A stretch of 63,610 nucleotides of DNA from Brevibacterium rongguiense (GCF_009857845.1 NZ_WWEQ01000013.1:1-63610); one strand, 5' to 3'; positions 16,556-25,042 are shown, numbered from the stretch's first letter. The notes: generated by a model from the letters alone, not told the origin. Numbers and translations are program-made.

Positions 16556-16636
16556 CGATTGTCTGCACGGCCGTGCGCGGTGCGGTGCCAGGGGGATCGC
16601 GGCGCGTCTGCACGGTTTGAAATCCGCAGACAATCG
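16556..16636. promoter_or_regulatory. Repeated GTCTGC motifs in the oleA upstream region
   Basis: CGATTGTCTGC at 16556-16566 is repeated in perfect inverted orientation at 16626-16636. A third partial copy, CGTCTGCACGG, is at 16605-16615, matching the ACGG extension of the first. The three sites span the promoter region of the ole operon and look like binding sites for one regulator or an RNA fold. Function is inferred. Confidence 0.45.
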
Positions 16637-16754
16637 TACCGCCGCGCGCCGCCGCGGCTCACAGCGGGAGTTCAGGGGTGCTGGCCGGGCCCGAGGCGCG
16701 GCGCCGGCGGGCTGCTGACGTCGCCGCCGGCGAGCGGCGAGCGCCCTGGCCGGC

Positions 16755-17354
16755 TCAGGCCTTGTCCGTCGCCTCGGAGCCGAGGAAGGCCAGCACGCGC
16801 TGCCACAGGACGCCGGCCTGCACCGGGTCGTACTCCGGGTTCGTGGGGTCGGCGAACAGGTGGCCGGCGCCGGGGTAGACGAAGTGGGCGGCATTCGCTC
16901 CGGCGCGGGCGGCGGACTCGACGAGCAGCTCCGGGGCGCCCCCGTCGATCCACGGATCGTCGACGCTGTGGTGGATCTGCAGCGGCGCGCTCTCCTGCCA
17001 GCTCGTGAGCTTGGGGACGCCCCCGGCGTGGAAGAGCAGGGCGCCAGCCGCGCGCGGATCGCGCTTGCCCATGGACTGGGCGATCGCGGCGCCCAGCGAG
17101 AACCCGCCGAAGACCAGGCGGGCATCGCGGACCTCGGCGGGCAGCTCGTCCAGGGCCGCCGAGGCGCGCTGGGCAAGGACCGGGAACGTCACCTCATCGC
17201 GGTGGGCGGTGCCCTCCTCCGCGCTGTCGAAGGTGCGGCCCTCGTAGTAGTCAGGGATGAAGACCCGGTGGCCCTCGTCCTCGAGGACCTGGGCCATGGC
17301 GCGCATGCCGTCGTTGAGGCCGAGCGCGGAGTGGAAGAGTACGACGTTGGACAT
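16755..17354 (-). CDS. Dienelactone-hydrolase-family alpha/beta hydrolase
   Basis: This 199-residue alpha/beta hydrolase has NVVLFHSALGLNDGMRAMA at the N-terminus, VFIPDYYEGRTF, the nucleophile elbow GGFSLGAA with Ser86 where true dienelactone hydrolases have Cys, the acid loop HHSVDDPW and the histidine in PGAGHLFAD. It therefore looks like an active serine hydrolase of the family; substrate unknown. It lies downstream of oleA on the same strand beyond a 211-bp gap containing the oleA promoter, so it is not part of the ole operon but is divergent from the TSUP gene. Confidence 0.8.
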   Translation of the reverse strand: MSNVVLFHSALGLNDGMRAMAQVLEDEGHRVFIPDYYEGRTFDSAEEGTAHRDEVTFPVLAQRASAALDELPAEVRDARLVFGGFSLGAAIAQSMGKRDPRAAGALLFHAGGVPKLTSWQESAPLQIHHSVDDPWIDGGAPELLVESAARAGANAAHFVYPGAGHLFADPTNPEYDPVQAGVLWQRVLAFLGSEATDKA

Positions 17355-17425
17355 GGGGCCATCATCGCCTGCGCGGCGGTCTTGGGCAAGGCAGCGGACG
17401 GCGGGGTGCGGAGTACGCTGAAATC

Positions 17426-17557
17426 ATGCCCCCGCTCTCCGCGCTCGCCCCGGCCGCCGCTGCGGCCAGCCGGCGCGCCGCCGTGGCCGATGGGCGCACC
17501 ACCGCAAACGAGGAGCGCACCGTCGCGGGCGCCGGCGCCTGCGGGGCGGCGCCATGA
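17426..17557 (+). CDS. Possible 43-residue leader ORF before the TSUP exporter gene
   Basis: A small Ala/Arg-rich reading frame (MPPLSALAPAAAASRRA...) begins at an ATG with TACGCT 6 nt upstream, the spacing seen at other probable leaderless starts here. Its TGA overlaps the exporter ATG as ATGA, so translation would be coupled. The peptide matches no family I know. It may be a regulatory leader ORF, or its apparent start may simply mark the transcription start of the exporter gene. Confidence 0.35.
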   Translation: MPPLSALAPAAAAASRRAAVADGRTTANEERTVAGAGACGAAP

Positions 17558-18306
17558 CCGCTGCCGTCATCCTCATCGCGGTTGCCGCGGTCTTCGTCGG
17601 CTCGACGCTCCAGCGGCTCTCCGGCACCGGGGTGGGCCTCGTCGTCGCGCCCACGCTCGCTCTGGCCATGGGTCCGCACGTGGGTGTCTTCGTGGCGAAC
17701 TCGACGACCGTGATCTCCGGGTTCCTCATCATGCTCGCGGTCATCCGCGAGGTGGACTGGAAGCGCTTCTGGATCCTGGCGGTCTGCGCAGCCCTCGGGG
17801 CATTTCCGGCGGCGCTCCTGGTCCGCGACCTCTCCAGCGCGTGGCTCAACATCGTCGTCGGGGCGGTGGTGCTGTTCGCTCTCGCCCTGACGTTCGGGAT
17901 GCCGCGCCTGCCGCGGCTGACGTCCTCGGCGCTCACGGCCGCGGCCGGAATCGTGGGCGGCTTCCTCAACACGAGCGCCGGCGTGGCCGCCCCGGCCATG
18001 GTCATCTACGCCCGCTTCGCCCGCTGGGAGCAGCGGTCCTTCGCCGCGACCCTCCAGCCCACGTTCATGACGATGGGCATCCTCTCCGTGGCCGCGAAGC
18101 TCAGCGTGGGCGCCACGACGATCGACCAGCTGCCGCCGTGGTGGCTGCTGCCCATCATCGTGATCACCGTGCTGCTCGGCATCTGGCTGGGCGGCCGGCT
18201 CGCCCGCCGGGTGCCGGCCCCGCAGGCGCGCCGCCTGGCGATCGCACTCGCCGGCCTGGGCGGCGCCGTGGCGATCGTGCGCGGTGCGCTCATGCTGGTC
18301 GCCTGA
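17554..18306 (+). CDS. TSUP (TauE/SafE-type) membrane transporter
   Basis: The 250-residue integral membrane protein has about eight hydrophobic segments in two similar halves. The N-terminal half begins GSTLQRLSGTGVGLVVAPTL and the second repeats the pattern in GIVGGFLNTSAGVAAPAMVIYA, the paired Gly-rich signatures of the TSUP family. Members export sulfite, sulfoacetate or other organic anions. No sulfur-compound genes lie nearby, so the substrate is open. The ATG at 17554 overlaps the stop of a small upstream ORF. It is convergent with hpaI, stops only 9 bp apart. Confidence 0.82.
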   Translation: MTAAVILIAVAAVFVGSTLQRLSGTGVGLVVAPTLALAMGPHVGVFVANSTTVISGFLIMLAVIREVDWKRFWILAVCAALGAFPAALLVRDLSSAWLNIVVGAVVLFALALTFGMPRLPRLTSSALTAAAGIVGGFLNTSAGVAAPAMVIYARFARWEQRSFAATLQPTFMTMGILSVAAKLSVGATTIDQLPPWWLLPIIVITVLLGIWLGGRLARRVPAPQARRLAIALAGLGGAVAIVRGALMLVA

Positions 18307-18315
18307 GCGCTCGGG

Positions 18316-19098
18316 CTAGGCTCCGGAGAACTCCGCGGCCAGGCGCGCGGTCCCCTGCGCCACCAGGGTGACGTCGGCCCCCACGAGCACGAACGAGGCG
18401 CCGGCGCGCGCATAGCGGCGCGCTGCCTGCGGGTCGAACGCGTTGACCCCGGCAAACGCACCGGCCCCCACCGCTGCCGCGATGGCCGACTCCACCGCTG
18501 CCACGACCTCGGGTGCGCCCTGCTGGCCGATGAGCCCCAGGTCCGCCGCCAGGTCGGCGGGGCCCATGAAGACGCCGTCGATGCCCTCGACTCCCGCGAT
18601 CTGCCCGGCCGCCTCCAACCCGGCCCTGCTCTCGAGCTGGACGATCACGCTCACGTGCTCAGCTGCGGTCGTCAGGTAGTCCGGCACCCGGTTCCAGCGG
18701 GCGGAGCGGGCGAACGCGGCACCCACCCCGCGCATCCCCGCCGGGGGATACTGCGCGGCCGCGGCGATCGACCGCGCCTGCTCGACGCTGGAGACCATGG
18801 GCACGACGATGTTCTGCGCACCCAGGTCCAGGACCTGCTTGATGACGACCGGGTTATCGCTCGGCAGCCGCACGGCCGCCGCGATGTCGCAGGCCGAGGC
18901 CGCCCACAGCTGGGCCTGCACATCCTGCAGCGAGGCCGGGGAGTGCTCCATGTCGATGAGCATCCAGCCCAGCCCGGAGCCCGCCGTGATCTCCGCGAGC
19001 GCCGGCGAGCCCGAGCACACCCAGGCCCCGAACAGCGTCCCGCCGTCCGGCAGCGCGGCCAGCCGGGCGCGCAGCGTGGAGCTCAGGAGAAGCGGCAC
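18316..19098 (-). CDS. hpaI: 4-hydroxy-2-oxoheptane-1,7-dioate aldolase
   Basis: This 260-residue class II aldolase ends the homoprotocatechuate pathway, splitting 4-hydroxy-2-oxoheptanedioate to pyruvate and succinate semialdehyde. Visible are the catalytic His in MLIDMEHSP, a metal-binding Glu in VIVQLESRAGLE, and the metal Asp region GVFMGPADLAADLG. Length matches E. coli HpaI. GTG at 19098 overlaps the hpaH end by 16 bp; no better start exists, so the first few residues are uncertain. It is the last gene of the operon. Confidence 0.9.
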   Translation of the reverse strand: MPLLLSSTLRARLAALPDGGTLFGAWVCSGSPALAEITAGSGLGWMLIDMEHSPASLQDVQAQLWAASACDIAAAVRLPSDNPVVIKQVLDLGAQNIVVPMVSSVEQARSIAAAAQYPPAGMRGVGAAFARSARWNRVPDYLTTAAEHVSVIVQLESRAGLEAAGQIAGVEGIDGVFMGPADLAADLGLIGQQGAPEVVAAVESAIAAAVGAGAFAGVNAFDPQAARRYARAGASFVLVGADVTLVAQGTARLAAEFSGA

Positions 19099-19877
19099 GT
19101 CACGACCCCCAGCGGCCCGTAGTCGGCGAAGAACGTGTCGCCGGGCACCGCCGCCACCGGTCGCGTGAACGAGCCCGCCAGCACGAACTCCCCGGCCTCC
19201 AGGCGCTCGCCGTGCACCGCCAGGCGGTTGGCCAGCCAGGCGACGCCGCGGGCCGGATCGCCCAGCACGCCGCCGGCCACACCGGTCTCCTCGATGCCCT
19301 CGTTGCGGAAGAGCATGGCGGCGGCCCAGCGCAGGTCGATGTCCGCCGGGTCCACGGCGCGCCCCCCGGTGACCACCGCACCGAGTGCCGCGTTGTCGCT
19401 GATCGTGTCGACGATCGAGCGCCCGTCCATCTCCACGCGGCTCGAGAGGATCTCCAGGGCGGGCACGACGTACTCGGCGGCGCGCAGCACGTCGACGGCC
19501 GTGGCGTCGGGCCCCTCGACCGGGGAGCGGAGCACGAAGGCGAGCTCCACCTCGATGCGCGGGTTGGAGAACCGCGCGTGGTCGACGACGGTGCCGGACT
19601 CCCAGATCTGGTCGCCGAAGACCGTGCCGTAGTCCGGCTCGTCGATTCCGACGGCCTGCTGCATGGCCTTCGACGTCAGGCCGATCTTGCGCCCTGCCGG
19701 CCGGCGGCCCGCCGCGGCCTGCCGGGCGCGCCATTCGCCCTGCACCGCGTACGCATCGGCCACGGTCATCCGGGGGTGCGCCCGGGTGGGGCGCTTGCCC
19801 ACGGTGCCGCGCGCCTCGGCGTCGGCGATCGCGTCCGCGATCGCGTGCAGCTGGCTGGCCGTCAGTGTCGTCTCCAC
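19083..19877 (-). CDS. hpaH: 2-oxohepta-4-ene-1,7-dioate hydratase
   Basis: The 264-residue protein belongs to the FAH-related hydratases (HpaH/MhpD type). Typical phrases are [24 protein letters not shown], the metal-binding VEVELAFVL region and [17 protein letters not shown]. It adds water to 2-oxohept-4-ene-1,7-dioate, giving the HpaI substrate. GTG at 19877 was chosen because GAGGAGA lies just upstream; an in-frame GTG six codons earlier is poorer. It lies 14 bp after hpaD and overlaps hpaI, as expected for one operon. Confidence 0.9.
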   Translation of the reverse strand: METTLTASQLHAIADAIADAEARGTVGKRPTRAHPRMTVADAYAVQGEWRARQAAAGRRPAGRKIGLTSKAMQQAVGIDEPDYGTVFGDQIWESGTVVDHARFSNPRIEVELAFVLRSPVEGPDATAVDVLRAAEYVVPALEILSSRVEMDGRSIVDTISDNAALGAVVTGGRAVDPADIDLRWAAAMLFRNEGIEETGVAGGVLGDPARGVAWLANRLAVHGERLEAGEFVLAGSFTRPVAAVPGDTFFADYGPLGVVTCRFS

Positions 19878-19891
19878 GTGCGTCTCCTCGT

Positions 19892-21010
19892 TCACAGCTG
19901 GTGGCCCAGCTTGTACTCGCCCTGCTTCCAGGATGGCATCGGGGCGTCCTCGTCGGGGCGCGTGTAGGAGAACCCGTCCGCGCCGATCGTAACCTCGAGT
20001 TCGCTGTCGTCGCGGCGCTGTGTGAGCGCCACCGGCCGGCCGCCGAGGTCGAGGACGGGGGTGGCCTGCGTGTACCAGCTGGGCACGACCGGGTTGCCCC
20101 AGAAGTCCCGGCGCTGGTTGTCGTGGACGTCCCACGTGACGACGGGGTTGTCCGGGTCGCCCGTGTAGTAGTCCTGCGTGTAGATCTCCACGCGGTGGCC
20201 ATCGGGGTCGCGCAGGTAGAGGTAGAAGGCGTTGGACACGCCGTGGCGGCCCGGTCCCCGCTCGATCCGGTCGGACTGGCGCAGCGCGCCCAGCCGGTCG
20301 CAGATGGCCAGGATGTTGTGCTTCTCGTGGGTGGCGAACGCCACGTGGTGCAGGGCCGGCCCGGCACCACCGGTCAGGGCGGTGTCGTGGACCGTGGGCT
20401 TGCGGCGCAGCCACGCTGCGTACACGGTGCCCGCGGTGTCCTGGATGTCCTCGGTCACCCGGAAGCCCAGGTCCTCCATGAACGCGACAGCGCGCGGCAC
20501 GTCCGGCGTGACCTGGTTGAAGTGGTCGAGGCGCACGAGCGCACCCGGGCCGTGCCGGTCATAGGCCCACGCCAAGCGCTCGACGTGCTCGACGGCGTGG
20601 AAGAACTCGTAGGGGAAGCCCAGCGGGTCCTGCACGCGCACCGCATCGCCCACCCCCGGGGCGAAGCCCTCGCGGCGGCGCTCGACGGGGCAGTCGAGCT
20701 CCCGGTAGAACGCCTCGGCGCGGTCCACGTCTTCCGGGGAGCGCACGCGGAATGCGAACGCGGCGGTGGCGGCGACCGGGCCCTCGCGCAGGAGGAGGTT
20801 GTGGTGGATGAACTCGTCGAACGTGCGCAGCGCCACCCAACCAGGGCCCTCGGCCGTGACGACGAGGCCGAGCACGTCGGCGTAGAACGCGCCGGAGGCC
20901 GCGAGGTCGGTGACCTGGAGGTCGAGGTACGCGCAGCGCAGCACGTCCGGCGGCGGCGCCCCGGGCGTGGGCACCGGGTCCGCCGGCGCGGGGATGGGGT
21001 GTGAGGACAT
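19892..21010 (-). CDS. hpaD: Homoprotocatechuate (3,4-dihydroxyphenylacetate) 2,3-dioxygenase
   Basis: This 372-residue extradiol dioxygenase closely resembles the well-studied Brevibacterium fuscum enzyme throughout. Iron ligands are His163 (VRLDHFNQV), His222 (ALHHVAFATHEKHN) and Glu275 (HRVEIYTQDYY); the acid-base His208 (PTVHDTALTGG) is present. The C-terminal lid region YTGDPDNPVVTWDVHDNQRR is also conserved. It cleaves homoprotocatechuate to 5-carboxymethyl-2-hydroxymuconate semialdehyde, the HpaE substrate. The ATG at 21010 has AAGGAGACGACG before it. Confidence 0.96.
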   Translation of the reverse strand: MSSHPIPAPADPVPTPGAPPPDVLRCAYLDLQVTDLAASGAFYADVLGLVVTAEGPGWVALRTFDEFIHHNLLLREGPVAATAAFAFRVRSPEDVDRAEAFYRELDCPVERRREGFAPGVGDAVRVQDPLGFPYEFFHAVEHVERLAWAYDRHGPGALVRLDHFNQVTPDVPRAVAFMEDLGFRVTEDIQDTAGTVYAAWLRRKPTVHDTALTGGAGPALHHVAFATHEKHNILAICDRLGALRQSDRIERGPGRHGVSNAFYLYLRDPDGHRVEIYTQDYYTGDPDNPVVTWDVHDNQRRDFWGNPVVPSWYTQATPVLDLGGRPVALTQRRDDSELEVTIGADGFSYTRPDEDAPMPSWKQGEYKLGHQL

Positions 21011-21033
21011 CGTCGTCTCCTTGCTGGCCGGCG

Positions 21034-22557
21034 TCAGCGGCGGCCGAGGCTGGGGTTGTGGACCTCGCCCAGGTTGATGTGGACGGACTGCTGATCGGTG
21101 TAGAAGTCCAGCGAGCGATAGCCGCCCTCGTGGCCCAGACCGGAGGCCTTGACGCCGCCGAACGGCGTGCGCAGATCGCGCACGTTGTTCGAGTTCAGCC
21201 ACACCATGCCGGAGTCGATCGCCTGCGCGACGTTGTGCGCGCGCTTGAGGTCGTTCGTCCACACGTAGGCGGCCAGCCCGTACTTCGTGTCATTGGCCAG
21301 CGCGACTGCCTCGTCCTCCGTGTCGAACGGCGTGAGCGCGACGACGGGGCCGAAGATCTCCTCCTGGAAGATCCGCGCGTTGGGGGCGACGTCGGCGAAG
21401 ACGGTGGGGGCGACGAAGTTCCCCTCGGGGAAGCCCTCGGCCCGGCCGCCGCCGGCCATGAGCCGGCCCTCGCTGCGGCCCAGCTCGATGTAGCCCATCA
21501 CCTTGGCGAAGTGCTCGGGGTGGACGAGCGCGCCCACCTCCGTGGCCTCGTCATCGGGCATGCCCACGCGCACGCGCGCGGCCTGCGCCGCGTACTTGTC
21601 CACGAATTCGTCGTAGATCCCGCGCTGGACGAGGATGCGGCTGCCGGCGGTGCAGCGCTCGCCGTTGAGGGAGAAGACCCCGAAGACGGTGGCGTCGACC
21701 GCCGCGTCGACGTCCGCGTCGTCGAAGACGACGGCCGGGGACTTGCCGCCCAGCTCCATCGACATGCCCTTGAGGTGCTCGGCGCAGTTGGCGAAGATGA
21801 GCTTGCCGGTGGCGCTCTCACCGGTGAATGAGATGAGCGGGACGTCCGGATGCTTGACCAGCGCATCGCCGGCGGCCTCGCCGAACCCGTTGACGAGGTT
21901 GAACACTCCCCGGGGCAGCTCCGCCTCCGCGAAGATGCCCGCCCACAGCGAGGCGGAGAGCGGGGTGAACTCCGCCGGCTTGAGGACCACCGTGTTGCCG
22001 GCGGCCAGCGCGGGGGCGAGCTTCCAGCTCTCGAGCATGAACGGCGTGTTCCACGGCGTGATGAGGCCGGCCACCCCCTTGGGCTTGCGGTTGACGTAGT
22101 TGATCTGGCGGCCGGGCACCTTGTAGGCATCGTCGACCTGGGCCACGATGAGGTCCGCGAAGAACCGGAAGTTCTCCGCCGCGCGCCGCGCCTGGCCCAG
22201 CGCCTGGGAGATGGGCAGGCCCGAGTCGAAGGACTCCCACGCCGCCAGCGTCCGGTCGCGGGATTCGACGAGGTCGGCGATCCGGTGGAGGATCCGGGCC
22301 CGCTCGCGCGGGAGCATGCGCGGCCACGGCCCCTCCGCGAACGCCCGCGAGGCCGCGGAGACCGCCCGGTCGATGTCCGCCGCGGAGCCCGCGGCGGCCT
22401 GGACGTAGGCCTCGTTCGTCACGGGGTCGAGCACGTCGAAGCGGGCGCCGTCGGCCGCCTCCGCGCGCTCGCCGTCGATGTCGTGGCCGAGGAAGTCCGG
22501 CAGGTCGGCCGGGCGGCGCGGGCCGGCGGGCGCGCCTGCTGCGGGTGCGGGGGTCAT
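21034..22557 (-). CDS. hpaE: 5-carboxymethyl-2-hydroxymuconate semialdehyde dehydrogenase
   Basis: The 507-residue aldehyde dehydrogenase has LITPWNTPFMLESWK, the catalytic Glu in MELGGKSPAVVF and the catalytic Cys in NGERCTAGSRI, followed by IFGPVVALTPF. It oxidises the HpaD ring-cleavage aldehyde to the dicarboxylate. The ATG at 22557 has GAGGAGCC upstream and overlaps the GntR gene stop as ATGA. A Pro/Ala-rich stretch forms the first 20 residues. Position between the GntR gene and hpaD supports the specific assignment over a general aldehyde dehydrogenase. Confidence 0.92.
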   Translation of the reverse strand: MTPAPAAGAPAGPRRPADLPDFLGHDIDGERAEAADGARFDVLDPVTNEAYVQAAAGSAADIDRAVSAASRAFAEGPWPRMLPRERARILHRIADLVESRDRTLAAWESFDSGLPISQALGQARRAAENFRFFADLIVAQVDDAYKVPGRQINYVNRKPKGVAGLITPWNTPFMLESWKLAPALAAGNTVVLKPAEFTPLSASLWAGIFAEAELPRGVFNLVNGFGEAAGDALVKHPDVPLISFTGESATGKLIFANCAEHLKGMSMELGGKSPAVVFDDADVDAAVDATVFGVFSLNGERCTAGSRILVQRGIYDEFVDKYAAQAARVRVGMPDDEATEVGALVHPEHFAKVMGYIELGRSEGRLMAGGGRAEGFPEGNFVAPTVFADVAPNARIFQEEIFGPVVALTPFDTEDEAVALANDTKYGLAAYVWTNDLKRAHNVAQAIDSGMVWLNSNNVRDLRTPFGGVKASGLGHEGGYRSLDFYTDQQSVHINLGEVHNPSLGRR

Positions 22558-23264
22558 GCGTGGCTCCTCGGTTGGGCGGGGCCGGCGGTGCCGCCGGCGT
22601 GGGGGCGGGAGTCCGCGGCGCTCCCACCGCGGGCCTGATAGGCGCGGAGGGTGGCGTGGCGGTGTCGGCGGGCGGCCAGCTCCAGGTCGAGCGGCTGGGC
22701 GCCGCCGACGATGAGCGCGAGGATCTCGTCGTGTTCGGCGACGGATTCGTGGGCGCGCTGCGGGATGAACGTGAACGTCGAATCGCGCAGCCCGCTCATC
22801 CGCGCCCAGCAGCGGTGGACGAGGTCGAGCAGCTCCGGATTGGGGCACGGCTCGAAAAGCACGGCGTGGAACTGCCGGTTGAGCAGGGTGAAGGCGTGCG
22901 GGTTGAGCTCGTCGAGCATGGCGCGCAGCTGCTCGTTGACGGCGGCGGCGCGCTCCAGGGCGCCTCGGCCCAACAGGGGCGCGGACAGCGCGGTGGCCGC
23001 GCCCTCGACGATGCCGAGGGTCTGCATGGTGTGCGCGTACTCCGCATCGTCGATGATCGCCACGCGGGCGCCCACGTTGCGCTCGAACTCGACCCGCCCC
23101 TCGGCCTCGAGGCGGCGCACGGCCTCGCGGACCGGCACGACGCTCATGTCCAGGCCGTCCGCGATGGGGCCGAGCACCAGCCGGTAGCCGGGGCCGAACA
23201 CCCCGGCCTCGATCTGCTCGCGGATCCAGCGGTAGGCCGTCTCCGACTTGCTCACGGCGCTCAT
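22554..23264 (-). CDS. GntR-family (FCD domain) regulator of the hpa operon
   Basis: The 236-residue protein has an N-terminal GntR winged helix (about 5-70: YRWIREQIEAGVFGPGYRL, SVVPVREAVRRLEAEGRVE) and a helical FCD effector domain with the His/Asp/Arg pattern expected around LLNRQFHAVLFEPCPNPEL and HDEILALIVGG. Its gene is inside the operon, with ATGA overlaps to the FAH-RraA gene and to hpaE, so it would be co-expressed with the pathway. Palindromes in the divergent promoter at 24.96-24.99 kb are its likely targets. Repressor mode is assumed. Confidence 0.87.
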   Translation of the reverse strand: MSAVSKSETAYRWIREQIEAGVFGPGYRLVLGPIADGLDMSVVPVREAVRRLEAEGRVEFERNVGARVAIIDDAEYAHTMQTLGIVEGAATALSAPLLGRGALERAAAVNEQLRAMLDELNPHAFTLLNRQFHAVLFEPCPNPELLDLVHRCWARMSGLRDSTFTFIPQRAHESVAEHDEILALIVGGAQPLDLELAARRHRHATLRAYQARGGSAADSRPHAGGTAGPAQPRSHA

Positions 23265-24898
23265 GCGCGACCAGCCGCGCTCTCCCCGGTGTCCCGCGCA
23301 CCGTCCCCGGCCCCACCAGTACCGCCGGTGCCGCCGGCTCCGGGTGTGCCCATGCTCGCGTCGTCGCCGTCGCTGCCGCCGTCGTCGTTGCCCGCGCCCG
23401 AGGCGCGCTCGGCATCGTAGCGCGCCCGCCACTGCGCGTCCATGGGGAACAGGCCGTCCACCGGGTGGCCCTCGGCCACCCGCGCGGCGATCCAGGCGTC
23501 GGACTCCTCCTGGGCCAGCGCCGCGCGGGCGACCTCCTCGGCCAGGCGCGGCGGGATGACGATGGCGCCGTCGTCGTCGCCGACGATGACGTCGCCGGGC
23601 AGCACCGCGGCGCCGCCGCAGGCGATCGCGATGTCCGCATCCCACGGCACGTGGCACCGGCCCAGCACCGCCGGATGGGGGCCGGCGGTGAAGACGGGCA
23701 CGCCGATCGCGCGCACCTGATCGGAGTCGCGCACCCCGCCGTCGGTGACGATGCCGGCCGCGCCCCGGGCGCGGGCGCGCAGCGCGAGGATGTCGCCCAG
23801 CGTGCCGGAGCCCGTCTCACCGCGGGCCTCGATGACGATGACCTCGCCCGCGTCCACGGCGTCGAAGGCGCGCTTCTGGGCGTTGTAGCCGCCGCCGTGG
23901 GAGGCGAAGAGGTCCTCGCGGCCGGGCAGGAAGCGCAGCGTGCGGGCGGTGCCGACGAGCTTCGACCCGGGGGCGAGGGGGCGCACCCCGTCGATGGAGA
24001 CGGCGTTGAGCCCGCGCTTGCGCAGCTGCTGGGACAGGCCTGCCACGGGGGCCCGCTCGAGCAGCTCCCGCACGGCGGGGGAGAGGGCGGGTGCCCGGCC
24101 GGTCGGCGCGGCCTCGGAAGCCGCCTCCTCCGGGTCCAGGCCCGCGGCCGCGCGGGAGCCCCAGGCCTCGGCGCGCGCCTCGTCGGTGGCCTGGGGGAGG
24201 GCGCCCAGCGCCGGATCGAACTCCTCGGCGCCCTGGACGACGGTGCTGCGCAGCCGGCCGGAGCTCGGGGCGCCGGGGGCGGTGGGCGCGTCGACCTCGA
24301 CTTCGACGACCTCGCCCGGCCGGGCCACCGAGGCGCCGGCCGGGGTGCCCGTGAGGATGAAGTCGCCGGGTTCGAGCGTGAGGTGCTGGGAGAGGTCCGC
24401 GACGAGCCGGGGGAGTGCGAAGAGCATGCCGGCGGCGGTGTCGTCCTGCACGAGGCGCCCGTCGAGCCACGTGCGCACGCGCAGCGCGGCGGGGTCGAGC
24501 CCAGTTGCGGGGATGAGGCGCGGGCCCACCGGGGTGTAGCCGTCGCGCCCCTTGTTGCGCACATTCGAGCCCTTGTCCGCGCCGCGCAGGTCGTAGAGGC
24601 CCCAGTCGTTGGCCGCGGTCGCCCACCCCACGTGGTCCCAGGCCTCGTCCGTGCTCACGCGGCGTGCGCGGGTGCCGATGACGAGCGCGATCTCGCCCTC
24701 GAAGGCGAGCAGCTCCGTGCCCGCGGGCCGCTCGACGGCGCCGCCGGCGCTCAGCGAGGAGGTGGGCTTGAGGAAGTACGAGGGCGCGGCGGGGGTGCGG
24801 CCGCGCTGCGCGGCGCGGGAGGCGTAGCTCAGGTGCACCGCGATGACCTTGCCGGCCGGCGGGGGCGGCGGTGCGTCCTGCGCTGGATCCGTGGGCAT
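23261..24898 (-). CDS. FAH-family isomerase/decarboxylase fused to an RraA-like aldolase domain
   Basis: This 545-residue protein joins two domains. Residues about 18-225 are a fumarylacetoacetate-hydrolase-type domain like one HpaG half, with metal ligands Glu67, Glu69 (LAFEGEIALVIG) and Asp98 (NDWGL), and LTGTPAGAS. Residues about 275-500 are RraA-like (GYNAQKRAFDAVDAGEVIVI, LGDILALRARARG, GVRDSDQ with the Arg390-Asp391 pair of HMG-type aldolases). Enteric HpaG is a FAH-FAH fusion; here RraA replaces a half. The C-terminal 45 residues are Gly/Asp-rich. The ATG at 24898 has GGGAGG upstream. Likely role: isomerisation/decarboxylation in homoprotocatechuate breakdown. Confidence 0.88.
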   Translation of the reverse strand: MPTDPAQDAPPPPPAGKVIAVHLSYASRAAQRGRTPAAPSYFLKPTSSLSAGGAVERPAGTELLAFEGEIALVIGTRARRVSTDEAWDHVGWATAANDWGLYDLRGADKGSNVRNKGRDGYTPVGPRLIPATGLDPAALRVRTWLDGRLVQDDTAAGMLFALPRLVADLSQHLTLEPGDFILTGTPAGASVARPGEVVEVEVDAPTAPGAPSSGRLRSTVVQGAEEFDPALGALPQATDEARAEAWGSRAAAGLDPEEAASEAAPTGRAPALSPAVRELLERAPVAGLSQQLRKRGLNAVSIDGVRPLAPGSKLVGTARTLRFLPGREDLFASHGGGYNAQKRAFDAVDAGEVIVIEARGETGSGTLGDILALRARARGAAGIVTDGGVRDSDQVRAIGVPVFTAGPHPAVLGRCHVPWDADIAIACGGAAVLPGDVIVGDDDGAIVIPPRLAEEVARAALAQEESDAWIAARVAEGHPVDGLFPMDAQWRARYDAERASGAGNDDGGSDGDDASMGTPGAGGTGGTGGAGDGARDTGESAAGRA

Positions 24899-24961
24899 GT
24901 GGCCTCCCGAGTCATCTGGGGCGGCGCGCGGCGGCCGTGCCGCCCGGCCTTTACCCCGTAT

Positions 24962-24993
24962 CCGAAATCGTATATCTTCGGTCATAGTATGAC
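24962..24993. promoter_or_regulatory. Paired palindromes in the divergent hpa/hydroxylase promoter
   Basis: In the 144-bp divergent gap, GTCATAGTATGAC (24981-24993) is a perfect 13-bp palindrome. Next to it, CCGAA and TTCGG (24962-24966 and 24977-24981) flank ATCGTATATC, which resembles the GTATAC-type cores of some GntR operators. This is the only AT-rich stretch nearby. Binding by the operon's GntR protein is inferred. Confidence 0.5.
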
Positions 24994-25042
24994 GCGGATC
25001 ACGCTGACGCAACGGGGCGGGCGGCGCGCAGAGGGAGTCACC

